From the NCBI GenBank assembly GCA_021818685.1, contig JAKATP010000008.1:1-49749 (forward strand): DNA of 49,749 nucleotides. Reading direction: 5' to 3'. Origin of the DNA: Bacillota bacterium (GTDB lineage Bacteria; Bacillota; Sulfobacillia; Sulfobacillales; JAIMBI01). Every line of letters begins with the position of its first letter. Positions within the stretch are counted from its first letter, which is position 1. Below the pieces are notes generated by a model. The model did no database searches. It was given only the letters and a program-made list of their open reading frames with translations, and was not told where the DNA came from. The position numbers were made by a program, and so were the translations under genes. Of the stretch, positions 23,711-31,932 are shown in pieces.

Positions 23711-24343
23711 TTACGGGTGCCAACCGCCGTTCTGCTGGGGCTGGCGGAGCTCATCCAGGAGTTGGCGCAGAAATCCGACTTCCCAGGCCAACCGCTGGCT
23801 TACCTGGCGCTGTTCCAGAAGCTCTTGCTGATCGGACGGCTTCATCGGGAGCCGCTGGGCAATCCAATAGGAAAGCGCTTCCGGCTCCGTCGGGACCGCC
23901 CCGCGCGCCTCCTCCGCGTCCACGAGAAAACTTTGATACTCCGACGCGAGCGCATAAGCTTCGTCGCGCAGGACCCGGCCCGGACGTTCCTCCACATCCG
24001 GCTGGAAGCGCACCTGCCCCACCAGGAGACCGCCCGCCTGGCGGTAAGACAGCAGGCTGAAGCGTCCCGTCCCCACGACTCGGATGAGCATGCGCCCGTC
24101 CTCAAACACCTCGTGTTCAAGAATCCGGGCCAGTGTCCCGATGTTGTGCGGCTCCTGTGGCCCGCCCACCTCCGGACCCGACCGGATGGCTACCACCCCG
24201 AAGGCCGCATCGCGGTCCAGGCAGTCGCTTACCATCATCCGATACCGGTCTTCGAAGACGTGCAGGGAAAGGCGCGTGCCCGGAAACAGGACGGCGTTCA
24301 ACAAGAACAGGGGGACGGTAATGGTATCGCGCGAAACGGCCAC
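23711..24343 (-). CDS. LON substrate-binding (PUA-like) domain protein
   Basis: This stand-alone LON N-domain of about 210 residues begins TITVPLFLLNAVLFPGTRLSLHVFEDRYRMMVSDCL (read in parts). It continues with HNIGTLARILEHEVFEDGRMLIRVVGTGRFSLL, and an all-helical C-terminal half follows. Such proteins lack the ATPase and protease parts of Lon; their function is not defined (substrate recognition is the usual guess). The track places the start at ATG 24382, but that ATG lies in the -10 hexamer of a good promoter. I therefore place the start at GTG 24343, preceded by GCGAGGA. Confidence 0.8.
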   Translation of the reverse strand: MAVSRDTITVPLFLLNAVLFPGTRLSLHVFEDRYRMMVSDCLDRDAAFGVVAIRSGPEVGGPQEPHNIGTLARILEHEVFEDGRMLIRVVGTGRFSLLSYRQAGGLLVGQVRFQPDVEERPGRVLRDEAYALASEYQSFLVDAEEARGAVPTEPEALSYWIAQRLPMKPSDQQELLEQRQVSQRLAWEVGFLRQLLDELRQPQQNGGWHP

Positions 24344-24380
24344 GGCATCCTCGCTTTCGCAAAACCTGGCGTCACTCCCC

Positions 24381-24410
24381 ATTTTACAAAATCGGGCCCC
24401 GCGGTGCCAA
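24381..24410 (-). promoter_or_regulatory. Sigma-A-type promoter of the LON-domain gene
   Basis: On the minus strand TTGGCA (24410-24405) and TAAAAT (24386-24381) are separated by 18 bp. Transcription would begin around 24374, about 30 bases before GTG 24343. This rules out the ATG at 24382 as the start. Confidence 0.55.
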
Positions 24411-24515
24411 ACCGGATTCCGTCAGACCCGAGGCCGAAAGTTGCCTTTCCACGTCGGTGTTGCCACCATAGGGTTGAGTGGTTTCCAATCGGTGCCGCGT
24501 GTGGGGAGCGTCGTC

Positions 24516-25682
24516 ATGAGTTATGACCTGACCGATGAGCAGCGCCTGTTTCGTGATACGGTGCGGCGGCTCGCCCGCGAGCGGGTGGAGCCGCGTGCGG
24601 CGGATATTGACAGCACGGGTGCCTACCCTTTCGATGTGTATCACCTGTTTCAAGAGTACGGGCTTTTGGGCCTCGGGATGCCGGAACCGTACGGTGGCGG
24701 TGGTGCTGATCTGCTTACCCTGACCATCGCCATCGAGGAGGTGGCGCGCGTCTGCGCGACCTCAAGCCTCATCATCGCGGCGCAGCATCTGGGTGCCATG
24801 CCGTTGATCCTGGCGGGGACCCCGGAGCAGAAGGAGCGCTTTCTGCGTCCCATTGCCACCGGGGAACACATGGCGGCGTTTGCGCTGACCGAACCCGAAG
24901 CGGGTTCGGATGCCGCCGCGGCGCGGACGCGCGCCGTGCCGGAGCCCGGGGGCGGATTCTCCCTATCCGGCCAGAAGGTGTTCATCACCAACGGAGGCCT
25001 GGCCGATACGACGATCGTGTTTGCCGCAACCGGCGCTCGGAGCGGCGCTTCCGGGATGAGCGCCTTCGTGGTCGACAAGGGTATGCCGGGTTTTAGCGTG
25101 GGCCGGGTGGAAAAGAAGCTGGGCATTCGGGGATCGCAGACCGCTGAGCTGCGCTTTGACCACGTGCATGTCGATGCCGATCGGCTCCTCGGGCAGGAGG
25201 GCGACGGATTCAAGATTGCCATGCGGACACTGGACCGCACCCGCCTCGGCATTGCGGCGCAGGCGCTCGGCATCGCGCAGGGGGCGTTCGACCTGGCTTT
25301 CGCGCACGTCCGCGAGCGGCGGCAGTTCGGCCGCGCGCTTACCGACTTTCAGGGCTTGCAGTGGATGCTCGCAGACCTGTCGGTCCAGATCGAGGCGAGC
25401 CGGCAGCTCCTGTACCGGGCCTCGGAGGTCGTGGAACGCGCAGGATTTGCCATTGAGTCCTCCCGGGAGGTCACGCGCCTGTCGGCCATGGCCAAGCTTC
25501 AGTGTTCGGACACCGCCATGCGTGTGACCACCGAGGCGGTCCAGCTGTTTGGCGGTTATGGTTATATCGAAGACTACCCGGTCGCTCGTATGATGCGTGA
25601 CGCCAAGATCACACAGATTTATGAGGGGACCAACCAGGTGCAGCGCATCGTCATCTTCCGAAATCTGGAGGCGGACGCGTGA
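24516..25682 (+). CDS. Acyl-CoA dehydrogenase
   Basis: This FAD enzyme of 388 residues introduces the alpha-beta double bond in acyl-CoA oxidation. Motifs are GLLGLGMPEPYGGGGAD, FALTEPEAGSDAAAA (flavin site), KVFITNGGLADTTIVFA and LGIRGSQTAELRFDHVHV. RTRLGIAAQALGIAQGAFDLA, QLFGGYGYIEDYPVARMMRDAKI and the catalytic Glu in QIYEGTNQVQR follow. The sequence is most like short-chain/branched-chain types; chain length cannot be fixed here. ATG 24516 follows GGGGAG. The track ORF has an artificial extension through the LON promoter region. Its stop overlaps the asnS start. Confidence 0.93.
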   Translation: MSYDLTDEQRLFRDTVRRLARERVEPRAADIDSTGAYPFDVYHLFQEYGLLGLGMPEPYGGGGADLLTLTIAIEEVARVCATSSLIIAAQHLGAMPLILAGTPEQKERFLRPIATGEHMAAFALTEPEAGSDAAAARTRAVPEPGGGFSLSGQKVFITNGGLADTTIVFAATGARSGASGMSAFVVDKGMPGFSVGRVEKKLGIRGSQTAELRFDHVHVDADRLLGQEGDGFKIAMRTLDRTRLGIAAQALGIAQGAFDLAFAHVRERRQFGRALTDFQGLQWMLADLSVQIEASRQLLYRASEVVERAGFAIESSREVTRLSAMAKLQCSDTAMRVTTEAVQLFGGYGYIEDYPVARMMRDAKITQIYEGTNQVQRIVIFRNLEADA

Positions 25683-26974
25683 AGGAATGGCAGCGGATCG
25701 CACAGTTGTCCCATCGGACTGACGGCAGCGCGACGATTCTCGGGTGGGTGACCCATCACCGCTCCTCCGGTCGCATCCAGTTTGTGACCATTCGTGACGG
25801 GACGGGGGAGGTCCAGGGGGTGGTGCGGGCTGACGAAGTTAGCGCCGAGACCTGGGAGACCACCCGCGCCCTGAGCCAGGAAGCGGCTGTGAAGATCTCG
25901 GGCCAGGTCCGCGCCGATCCCCGAGCACCCGGGGGCGTGGAACTCGTGGTAGCGGGGTTAGAGCTCGTGGGCGCGTCCGCTGACTATCCCTTGACACCGA
26001 AAGAGCACGGCACCGACTTTTTGATGGAGCACCGGCACCTGTGGGTACGGACGCCGCGACAGGCGGCCATCTTGCGGCTTCGGGCCCGCATCATCCACGC
26101 CATCCGGGGATTCCTGGACGATCACGGCTTTGTCCTGGCGGACCCGCCCATCATCACGCCGGCGGCTGCTGAAGGCACCACCACCCTCTTTGGCCTCGAT
26201 TACTTTGGAGAGCCTGCCTACCTCTCCCAGAGCGGGCAGCTTTACATGGAAGCGCTGGCCATGGCGCTCGGCCGTGTGTATTCTTTCGGCCCCACCTTCC
26301 GGGCCGAGAAATCAAAAACCCGTCGGCATCTGAGTGAATTTTGGATGGTGGAGCCGGAGATGGCGTTTTGTGACTTCGAGGAGAATCTCCTCTGGCAGGA
26401 GGAGCTGGTAACCTACGTGGTGGAGGAGGTTCTCCGCCACGCGCCCAGAGAGCTTGAGATCCTCGGGCGCGATCAGGAGCCACTCCGGAAAGTGCGGCCG
26501 CCGTTTCCCCGCCTCTCTTACGATGAGGCGCTCGAGCGCCTGGCGGAGGCCGGCATGCCTCTGACATGGGGGGAGGATTTCGGCGCCGCCCACGAAACGT
26601 ATCTGGGAGGGCTCTACCCAGCACCCGTTTTTATTCACCGATTCCCGGCCGCGCACAAGGCGTTCTACATGAAGCCAGATCCCGATCGTCCGGAGGTCGT
26701 CCTGGCGGCAGACTTGTTGGCGCCCGAAGGATATGGGGAAATTGTCGGCGGCAGCCAGCGCATCGACGACCTCGATTTGCTGGAACGACGACTCTTTGAA
26801 CATCATCTGCCCGCCGATACCTACGCCTGGTATTTGGACCTGCGCCGCTATGGCAGTGTGCCCCATTCCGGATTCGGACTCGGTGTCGAGCGCCTGGTGG
26901 CCTGGATCGGCAGGCTCGAGCATGTGCGGGAAACCATACCGTTTGCTCGGACGTTGACGCGGGTATGGCCTTAA
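25679..26974 (+). CDS. asnS: Asparagine-tRNA ligase
   Basis: This class IIb synthetase (431 residues) charges tRNA-Asn. The N-terminal OB fold (ATILGWVTHHRSSGRIQFVTIRDGTGEVQGVV) binds the anticodon. The catalytic part has YLSQSGQLYMEALAMALGRVYSFGPTFRAE, motif 2 with HLSEFWMVEPEMAF, EIVGGSQRIDD, and motif 3 in SGFGLGVERLVAWIGRLEHVRETIPFAR. The ending is typical of AsnRS rather than AspRS or LysRS. GTG 25679 overlaps the acyl-CoA dehydrogenase stop (GTGA), so its expression is tied to a lipid-catabolism gene. No T-box leader is present. Confidence 0.92.
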   Translation: MKEWQRIAQLSHRTDGSATILGWVTHHRSSGRIQFVTIRDGTGEVQGVVRADEVSAETWETTRALSQEAAVKISGQVRADPRAPGGVELVVAGLELVGASADYPLTPKEHGTDFLMEHRHLWVRTPRQAAILRLRARIIHAIRGFLDDHGFVLADPPIITPAAAEGTTTLFGLDYFGEPAYLSQSGQLYMEALAMALGRVYSFGPTFRAEKSKTRRHLSEFWMVEPEMAFCDFEENLLWQEELVTYVVEEVLRHAPRELEILGRDQEPLRKVRPPFPRLSYDEALERLAEAGMPLTWGEDFGAAHETYLGGLYPAPVFIHRFPAAHKAFYMKPDPDRPEVVLAADLLAPEGYGEIVGGSQRIDDLDLLERRLFEHHLPADTYAWYLDLRRYGSVPHSGFGLGVERLVAWIGRLEHVRETIPFARTLTRVWP

Positions 26975-27050
26975 GCTTTAGATCGGGACGGTCTAGGGTC
27001 GGACCGCTTTGGTCCTGAAGGCGACGACCTGACCGGGAACAGGAGGGGGA

Positions 27051-27884
27051 ATGGGGGTAGGAGATTCGACCCGTCCATCCATCGGGGCCGTGCTGAAGGC
27101 CCGACGCGAAGAGCGGGGCGAGACGTTTCGCGACGTCGAGAATGCCACCAAGATCCGGACCCGCTATCTAGCAGCCCTGGAAGCGGACGATATCGAGATG
27201 TTGCCAGCGGAAGTGTACGCCCTCGGGTTCCTGCGGTCGTACGCGCGGCATCTGGGCCTTGATGCGGAAAGCCTCGTACGCGCGTGGCGCGCCCGCCTAA
27301 AAGAGGTGGCGCCGCCCGAGCCGCCATCACCGGCCTATACCGCGCCTCCGGTGGCCGAACCACCGCCAAGGCCCGCCGAGCGTGAACGTCGGCGGCGAGA
27401 GGCGGTCCGCCCGCCGCGCCCTGCCGGAGTGGTGGTAGCGGCGGTCGCCCTGGTTCTTATCCTGGTCGCCGTCCTTTACGGCATCCGCCATCATGCGCCC
27501 GCCGCACCGGCAGCGGTGTCGCACCCGAGCCCCGCGGCCCGATCGTCGCGGCATCATCACCACTCGGCGTCCAGTTCCGGCCCTACGCTGGCGACGACCG
27601 TCAACACGCCGAGTCAACTCACAATGACGATCAAGAACGCATCCCCGGCCCTGACCCTCGCCTTCAGCGGCAACTGCTGGGTCGAGGTGTGGGTCAACGG
27701 GGTCACACAGAATCCCTATGGCCATACGTACACGGCAGGTCAGACCTTCAGCGTATCGGGCTCGCAGTCCGTGGAGGTGCGGCTCGGCAATCCGGGCGTC
27801 GTGCAGGCCACGGTCAATGGCCATACCCTCGGCCCCATAAGCCAAGGCCTGGTCCGGAACCTGCTGGTCGAGACCGCGCCCTGA
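27051..27884 (+). CDS. rodZ: RodZ-like membrane protein (HTH_25 + DUF4115)
   Basis: The N-terminal Cro-like helix-turn-helix (IGAVLKARREERGETFRDVENATKIRTRYLAALE) ends with LPAEVYALGFLRSYARHLGLD, typical of RodZ/YmfM. A Pro/Arg-rich linker and one membrane segment (VVVAAVALVLILVAVLYGI) follow, then a His/Ser-rich spacer. The outer domain resembles DUF4115 (CWVEVWVNGVTQNPYGHTYTAGQTF, SVEVRLGNPGVVQATVNG). RodZ links MreB filaments to the envelope for rod shape. ATG 27051 follows AGGAGGGGG. The downstream carboxypeptidase gene also acts on the wall. Confidence 0.85.
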   Translation: MGVGDSTRPSIGAVLKARREERGETFRDVENATKIRTRYLAALEADDIEMLPAEVYALGFLRSYARHLGLDAESLVRAWRARLKEVAPPEPPSPAYTAPPVAEPPPRPAERERRRREAVRPPRPAGVVVAAVALVLILVAVLYGIRHHAPAAPAAVSHPSPAARSSRHHHHSASSSGPTLATTVNTPSQLTMTIKNASPALTLAFSGNCWVEVWVNGVTQNPYGHTYTAGQTFSVSGSQSVEVRLGNPGVVQATVNGHTLGPISQGLVRNLLVETAP

Positions 27885-27961
27885 CGCATGAGGCGGGCCA
27901 CGACCGGTGAGGATCCCAACCGGGGGCGATCAGCGTCGGGACCCTATGGACGTGGTTTCTC

Positions 27962-29029
27962 ATGACGCTTGCGAGCACCGGGGTCACGGCGCCACCCGCG
28001 CTCCACTGTCGGTGCGAAGCAGCTATTGTCATGCGGGTGAGTACGGGGCAGGTGCTGGGGAGCTTTCACGCGTACCGCCAGCGCGACCCCGCGAGTCTCA
28101 CGAAGATCATGACCGCCTATGTCGTCCTCAAAGACGGCCACCTAAATCGGATCGTCACGGTGAGCCGCCGCGCCGCCCGTACCAACGGGTCGCGCCTGCA
28201 CATCCGGGCTCGTGAGCGCTATACCCTCCTCGATCTGCTCCGGGGGCTCCTGCTCCGCTCGGGCAACGATGCGGCCGTGGCGCTCGCGGAGGGGGACTCG
28301 GGGAGCGTGGAGCGCTTCGTCGCCTCCATGAACCACATGGCCCGCTCACTCGGGGCCTACAATACACACTTTGCCAATCCGAACGGGCTCACGGAGCCCG
28401 ACCACTACAGCTCGGCCTATGACCTGGCCCTCATTACCCGTGCAGCCCTGGCCCTGCCCCTCTTCCAGCACCTGGTCAGCACGCGAGAGGACCTGGTCCA
28501 TGAAGAAGTGTCGGGGCAGATCCGCCACATCATCACGACCAACCGCCTCCTGGAGGCCTTTCCGGGTGCGGACGGCGTCAAGACCGGGACGACCCAGGCG
28601 GCCGGTCACTGTCTCATTGCCACGGCCACTCAGAGCGGGGTACAGCTCCTGGCCGTCATCCTTGACTCCCGCGATCGGTGGGCGGATGCGGCCCACGCCC
28701 TCAGCTGGGGCTTTCGCGACTTCCACGTGGTGAGTGCGGCCCGAAAAGATGCCCCCCTCGACCATCTGCGAGTGGCGGGTGGACGGCAAGCATGGGTCAC
28801 CCTGGTGGGCGCGCATGCGTTGTCCGTGATGCTGCCCCGCTCACAGTCGTACCGTCTGGTCGTAACCGCCCCGCCGGCTGTGGCCGCCCCGGTGCGGCGA
28901 GGGCAGATCCTGGGCACGGCGTATGTGGTCTCCGCAGGCCAGATTGTTGCCCACACGCCCCTGGTGGCAGAACGATCTGTCGGCCAGAGATTCTTCAAAT
29001 GGGCGCCGACTGTGTCTCAGCCGCGGTAA
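27962..29029 (+). CDS. D-alanyl-D-alanine carboxypeptidase (S11), N-terminus apparently frameshifted
   Basis: This penicillin-binding protein 5/DacF-type enzyme trims peptidoglycan pentapeptides. The three active-site motifs are intact: PASLTKIMT (SxxK), LRSGNDAAV (SxN) and DGVKTGTT (KTG). A C-terminal beta domain follows. From ATG 27962 the protein has only a stub leader and no clear RBS. In the same frame upstream, AISVGTLWTWFLMTLASTGVTAPPA reads as a Sec signal peptide without a start codon. Starts in the other two frames (GTG 27907 or ATG 27888) would join this frame with a one-base change at the GGGGG run 27922-27926. Either the reference has an indel or the locus is truly frameshifted. 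The 3' end overlaps the convergent deacetylase gene by 13 bp. Confidence 0.85.
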   Translation: MTLASTGVTAPPALHCRCEAAIVMRVSTGQVLGSFHAYRQRDPASLTKIMTAYVVLKDGHLNRIVTVSRRAARTNGSRLHIRARERYTLLDLLRGLLLRSGNDAAVALAEGDSGSVERFVASMNHMARSLGAYNTHFANPNGLTEPDHYSSAYDLALITRAALALPLFQHLVSTREDLVHEEVSGQIRHIITTNRLLEAFPGADGVKTGTTQAAGHCLIATATQSGVQLLAVILDSRDRWADAAHALSWGFRDFHVVSAARKDAPLDHLRVAGGRQAWVTLVGAHALSVMLPRSQSYRLVVTAPPAVAAPVRRGQILGTAYVVSAGQIVAHTPLVAERSVGQRFFKWAPTVSQPR

Positions 29030-29775
29030 TTGGGTGTACCGAGCTTCAGCAGGGTACCCACGGTGACGAGCCGGTAGCCCTCCGCGCGTAGCGTCGTGAT
29101 GATGCCAGGCAGGGCGAGGTTGGTCTGCCTGCAGGTGTCGGAGGCATGCAGGAGGACGATGTCGCCCGGGTGCGCGCCCCTCAATACGCGCCGGATGATG
29201 GTATTGACTCCGGGATTCATCCAGTCGAGGGAGTCCGTGCCCCAGGTCACGACGGTGACCCCGAGACTTCGCGCCGCTGCGATGACCTTCGGATCGAAGT
29301 CGCCGTTGGGCGGTCGCATGAGGGTCACGGGCTGTGTCGTGAGGGCGCGCAAGACCTGATTGGCGCGGGTGATGTTGTCAACGACCTGGGCAGGGCTTAA
29401 GGCGGAGTAGTTAAGATGGGCCCAGCCATGACTTTCCACCTGGAATCCATCCTGCACGAGACGACGGACGTACTCGGGATGCATCTTGGCCCATGGTCCG
29501 GAGAGGAAGAAGGTGGCCGGTGCGTGTTCATGCACCAGCACCGCCAATACCTTGCCCGGCATCACGGTGCCCCAGGAGATGTCGAACGTGAGCGCGATGG
29601 CCTTGGTGGAGGTCACGATATCGCGCAGCGCATAACGCTCGGCAACCTGCCCCGTGGCCGCCGGAGCCACGCTCGGTCGGGCCTGGAATCCGATCCCGGC
29701 CGCGACGGCGAGTGCCAGCAGGGCTACCACAAGCGTGCGGCGCAGCCACCGGGCAGGCACGGTGTAAGTACGCAT
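29017..29775 (-). CDS. pdaB: PdaB-type polysaccharide deacetylase family protein
   Basis: The product has a signal/anchor segment (LVVALLALAVAAGIGFQA) and a NodB domain of the PdaB kind. Motif 1 is AIALTFDISWGTVMPG (one Asp kept, the second replaced by Ile, as in PdaB). Motif 2 is ESHGWAHLNY (H-x3-H), with LMRPPNGDFDPKV and DIVLLHASDTCRQTNLALPGIITTL downstream. In Bacillus PdaB is needed to keep spore cortex after its formation. The ATG at 29775 follows GGGAGG. Upstream, GATATC and CGTAGGGAT might form a weak sporulation promoter. Compared with YlxY at 2218 it keeps the first catalytic Asp. Confidence 0.85.
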   Translation of the reverse strand: MRTYTVPARWLRRTLVVALLALAVAAGIGFQARPSVAPAATGQVAERYALRDIVTSTKAIALTFDISWGTVMPGKVLAVLVHEHAPATFFLSGPWAKMHPEYVRRLVQDGFQVESHGWAHLNYSALSPAQVVDNITRANQVLRALTTQPVTLMRPPNGDFDPKVIAAARSLGVTVVTWGTDSLDWMNPGVNTIIRRVLRGAHPGDIVLLHASDTCRQTNLALPGIITTLRAEGYRLVTVGTLLKLGTPNYRG

Positions 29776-29913
29776 GCAAGCCTCCCGGCTTATCCCTACG
29801 CACGACCGTCAGAGGATATCCCGGTATCTTAGACCTCAGAAGACTACCCGATTGGAGGGGTACGGAGAGGAGATCGTTCCGGTTTCCAGAATTTTGCCTC
29901 CGGGGGGCAAGTG

Positions 29914-31182
29914 ATGGCCGGACGCGCCGAATCTGTCTTTCGATCGGCCAACTTCCGCCGCCTGTGGTTCAGCCAGGTCGTGTCCAAAGCCGGGTCCAAT
30001 CTCACCGAAATCGCCCTAGCCGTGTTTGCCTTCAACGCCTCGGGCGGCAAGCCGTTGGCCTATGCGACCGTGCTAGCGCTCAGTACGGTTCCCCCCGTGC
30101 TGTTAGGGTGGCTCGCGGGAGGTTTTGTCGACCGCTGGGACCGCCGTCGCACCCTGGTGACCGGGGACGTCATCCGCGCCGTGCTGGTCGCGTCCATCCC
30201 CTTTGTGGGGCACCTGTGGTGGGCCTATGTCGTGGTCTTTCTGAGTCAGTGCATCGGCCTTCTCTACACCCCCAACCAACGAGCGGTGCTGCCCGACATG
30301 GTGGGGGAGGGAAGGATCACGGCCGCTGCCGCCGCCATCAATGCGGGTACCAGCGCGGTCGACATCCCGGCGTATCTCCTCGGGATCGGCCTCTTGACGC
30401 GCGTGGGCCTCAAACCGACCTTTTTAGGCGACGGCCTCTCGTATGCGGTGGCAGCGGTGGCTCTCTTCGGTCTGGCCCTTCCGGCGGACGCGCGCGGGGA
30501 GAGTCGATCGCGCCACACGGCCGACTTCTGGCTTCGCTTTCGATCCGAGCTTCGTGGCGGCTTTGAATACTACCGCGACCATGCTCTGGTCCAGAAGTTC
30601 TTGTGGCTCGGCATTGTCGGTGCCATCGGGCTCGAGGGATTGAACCTTCTTACGGCGACCTTGATGCGGACGCTTCTGCATCGGCCGGAAGCGAACCTGG
30701 GCTTGTTGCTGGCGGCACAGGCCGCGGGGGTGCTCGGGGGGTCGGCCCTTCTTGGGGATCGACTCCGACAGCGTCGTTTCTACCCCTGGGTGATTGGCCT
30801 CGGGTTCTTCCTACTGGGAGCGTCGGACGCCGGCCTGGCGACCGGACGGCTTATAGTCGTCGACTTGTTATTTTCCGTCCTGGCAGGCATCGGCGTGGCC
30901 CTGGTAAACGCGCCCACCCGAGGCTGGCTTCTGGCCGTGGTGCCTGCGACCGTCCGCGGCCGGGTGTTTGTGGCTCGTGGCATCGGACTCGGCGTGGCGA
31001 GCGTTGTCTCGGTGCTGGGCGCAGGACTCATCGCCCAGATCTTCGGGACCGAATCGGCCCTGTGGGCACTGACACTGGTACTCCTGCTGACCTCCGCTAT
31101 GACCCTGCTCGCCCTGATCCCGGAAGCGCGCCGGGAGCGGCTCTTAGAGGATGCCGGCCGCGCGCGGGCCGCCATAGACTGA
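29914..31182 (+). CDS. Major facilitator superfamily transporter
   Basis: This twelve-helix transporter of about 422 residues opens with ESVFRSANFRRLWFSQVVSKAGSNLTEIAL, as in the enterobactin-exporter/tetracycline-type MFS group. The loop 2-3 motif is GGFVDRWDRRRTLVTGDVIRA, and RWAVLPDM-like text (QRAVLPDMVGEGRITAAAA) follows TM4. A central cytoplasmic loop (ARGESRSRHTADFWLRFRSELRGGFEYY) links the halves. The substrate is unknown; drug or metabolite efflux is likely. ATG 29914 has GGGGGG six bases upstream; GTG 29911 is the track start. It is divergent from pdaB. Confidence 0.88.
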   Translation: MAGRAESVFRSANFRRLWFSQVVSKAGSNLTEIALAVFAFNASGGKPLAYATVLALSTVPPVLLGWLAGGFVDRWDRRRTLVTGDVIRAVLVASIPFVGHLWWAYVVVFLSQCIGLLYTPNQRAVLPDMVGEGRITAAAAAINAGTSAVDIPAYLLGIGLLTRVGLKPTFLGDGLSYAVAAVALFGLALPADARGESRSRHTADFWLRFRSELRGGFEYYRDHALVQKFLWLGIVGAIGLEGLNLLTATLMRTLLHRPEANLGLLLAAQAAGVLGGSALLGDRLRQRRFYPWVIGLGFFLLGASDAGLATGRLIVVDLLFSVLAGIGVALVNAPTRGWLLAVVPATVRGRVFVARGIGLGVASVVSVLGAGLIAQIFGTESALWALTLVLLLTSAMTLLALIPEARRERLLEDAGRARAAID

Positions 31183-31228
31183 TGGCGGCAGCCTTCCAGA
31201 TCTGTGGTTTCGCACCGGGACTGGCAAA

Positions 31229-31266
31229 GGTTTTAAACCAAGCGCGCGCATGATCGATGCTATACT
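31229..31266 (+). promoter_or_regulatory. Promoter with palindromic operator-like site
   Basis: TATACT (31261-31266) is a good -10 for the next gene. The perfect palindrome GGTTTTAAACC (31229-31239) lies at the -35 position and could bind a dimeric regulator. It is AT-rich against a GC-rich background. Confidence 0.4.
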
Positions 31267-31302
31267 CCCGCCAGACGTGGACAGGGAGGGGGCGCACGTG
31301 AG

Positions 31303-31815
31303 ATGGATCGCATGCGGCAGTGGCCCTGGGCGGTCTTGGCCTTCTTGATGACCACGGCCCTCTTGTTCGGCGCTCATGCCCTTTATGTGCAGCACGCGGA
31401 AGAGGCTCCATTCCTGACGGCGGCGCGGCGTGTGCCGGGTGTGCGCGGCGTACGGGTTCAGGCGAAAGCGCACGTTGACGTGTGGCTTTGGGGTTGGGGA
31501 CACCCGAGCGTGGTTTACCCTGCGGTGAGCGCGCTCGCCAATCAGGACCTCGGACAGCACACCGACGTGCGGCTTATGGACAACCCCACCCGGGCGCAGA
31601 CCGCGCTCGAGCGCCAGTTGGCGCTCCTGGTGGCCGAGGCGGAGGCTCGCGGCAACTATCCCGCCATGGCCCAGCGTGCCGAGCACCTGGCGGCCGCGCA
31701 CCACGAGGCGCTGGTCTTTACCGTGGGCCCCCACAACATCTTTGTGAGCGTCAGCGATGGCGCTCACCGACTGTTTTTAGTGTATCCCCTGCGATGGATC
31801 CTACCGGCGTCCTGA
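31303..31815 (+). CDS. Unknown protein with N-terminal membrane anchor
   Basis: This 170-residue protein has one N-terminal hydrophobic segment (WAVLAFLMTTALLFGAHALYV) that could be a signal anchor. An extracytoplasmic alpha/beta domain of no recognised family follows. VHVDVWLWGWGHPSVVYP-like text, a helical ERQLALLVAEAEARGNYPAMAQRAEHLAAAHHEAL and a final beta stretch (NIFVSVSDGAHRLFLVYPLRW) can be seen. ATG 31303 follows GGGAGGGGG. It precedes an FtsH-like protease gene by 117 bp and may be a membrane partner of it; this is inference. Confidence 0.65.
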   Translation: MDRMRQWPWAVLAFLMTTALLFGAHALYVQHAEEAPFLTAARRVPGVRGVRVQAKAHVDVWLWGWGHPSVVYPAVSALANQDLGQHTDVRLMDNPTRAQTALERQLALLVAEAEARGNYPAMAQRAEHLAAAHHEALVFTVGPHNIFVSVSDGAHRLFLVYPLRWILPAS

Positions 31816-31911
31816 CAGGGTCGTGAGGGCGGTTCGGAGAAATCCTGCCAACCGCTGTGTTGAGGCCGCCCGCCAGGAGTTCCCCGAACACAGGAACAGA
31901 ACCCGAAGTAC
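31801..31911 (-). pseudogene. Fragment of an LMW-phosphatase/arsenate reductase-like protein
   Basis: On the minus strand VLRVLFLCSGNSWRAASTQRLAGFLRTAL ends at a TAG. It carries the phosphatase P-loop C-x5-R (CSGNSWR) after a beta strand, just as in LMW-PTP/ArsC proteins ('VLFLCTGNSCRSQMAEGFLR'). Only about 30 residues remain and no start codon is near, so it is a relic squeezed between two genes. A chance match is possible but the agreement is close. Confidence 0.4.
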
Positions 31912-31932
31912 GGACGAAAGAAGGCGTGGTAC

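Noticed and set aside
26975-27050. GGACC-gcttt-GGTCC as terminator after asnS
   Set aside because: Only five pairs and no T-run; too weak to call.
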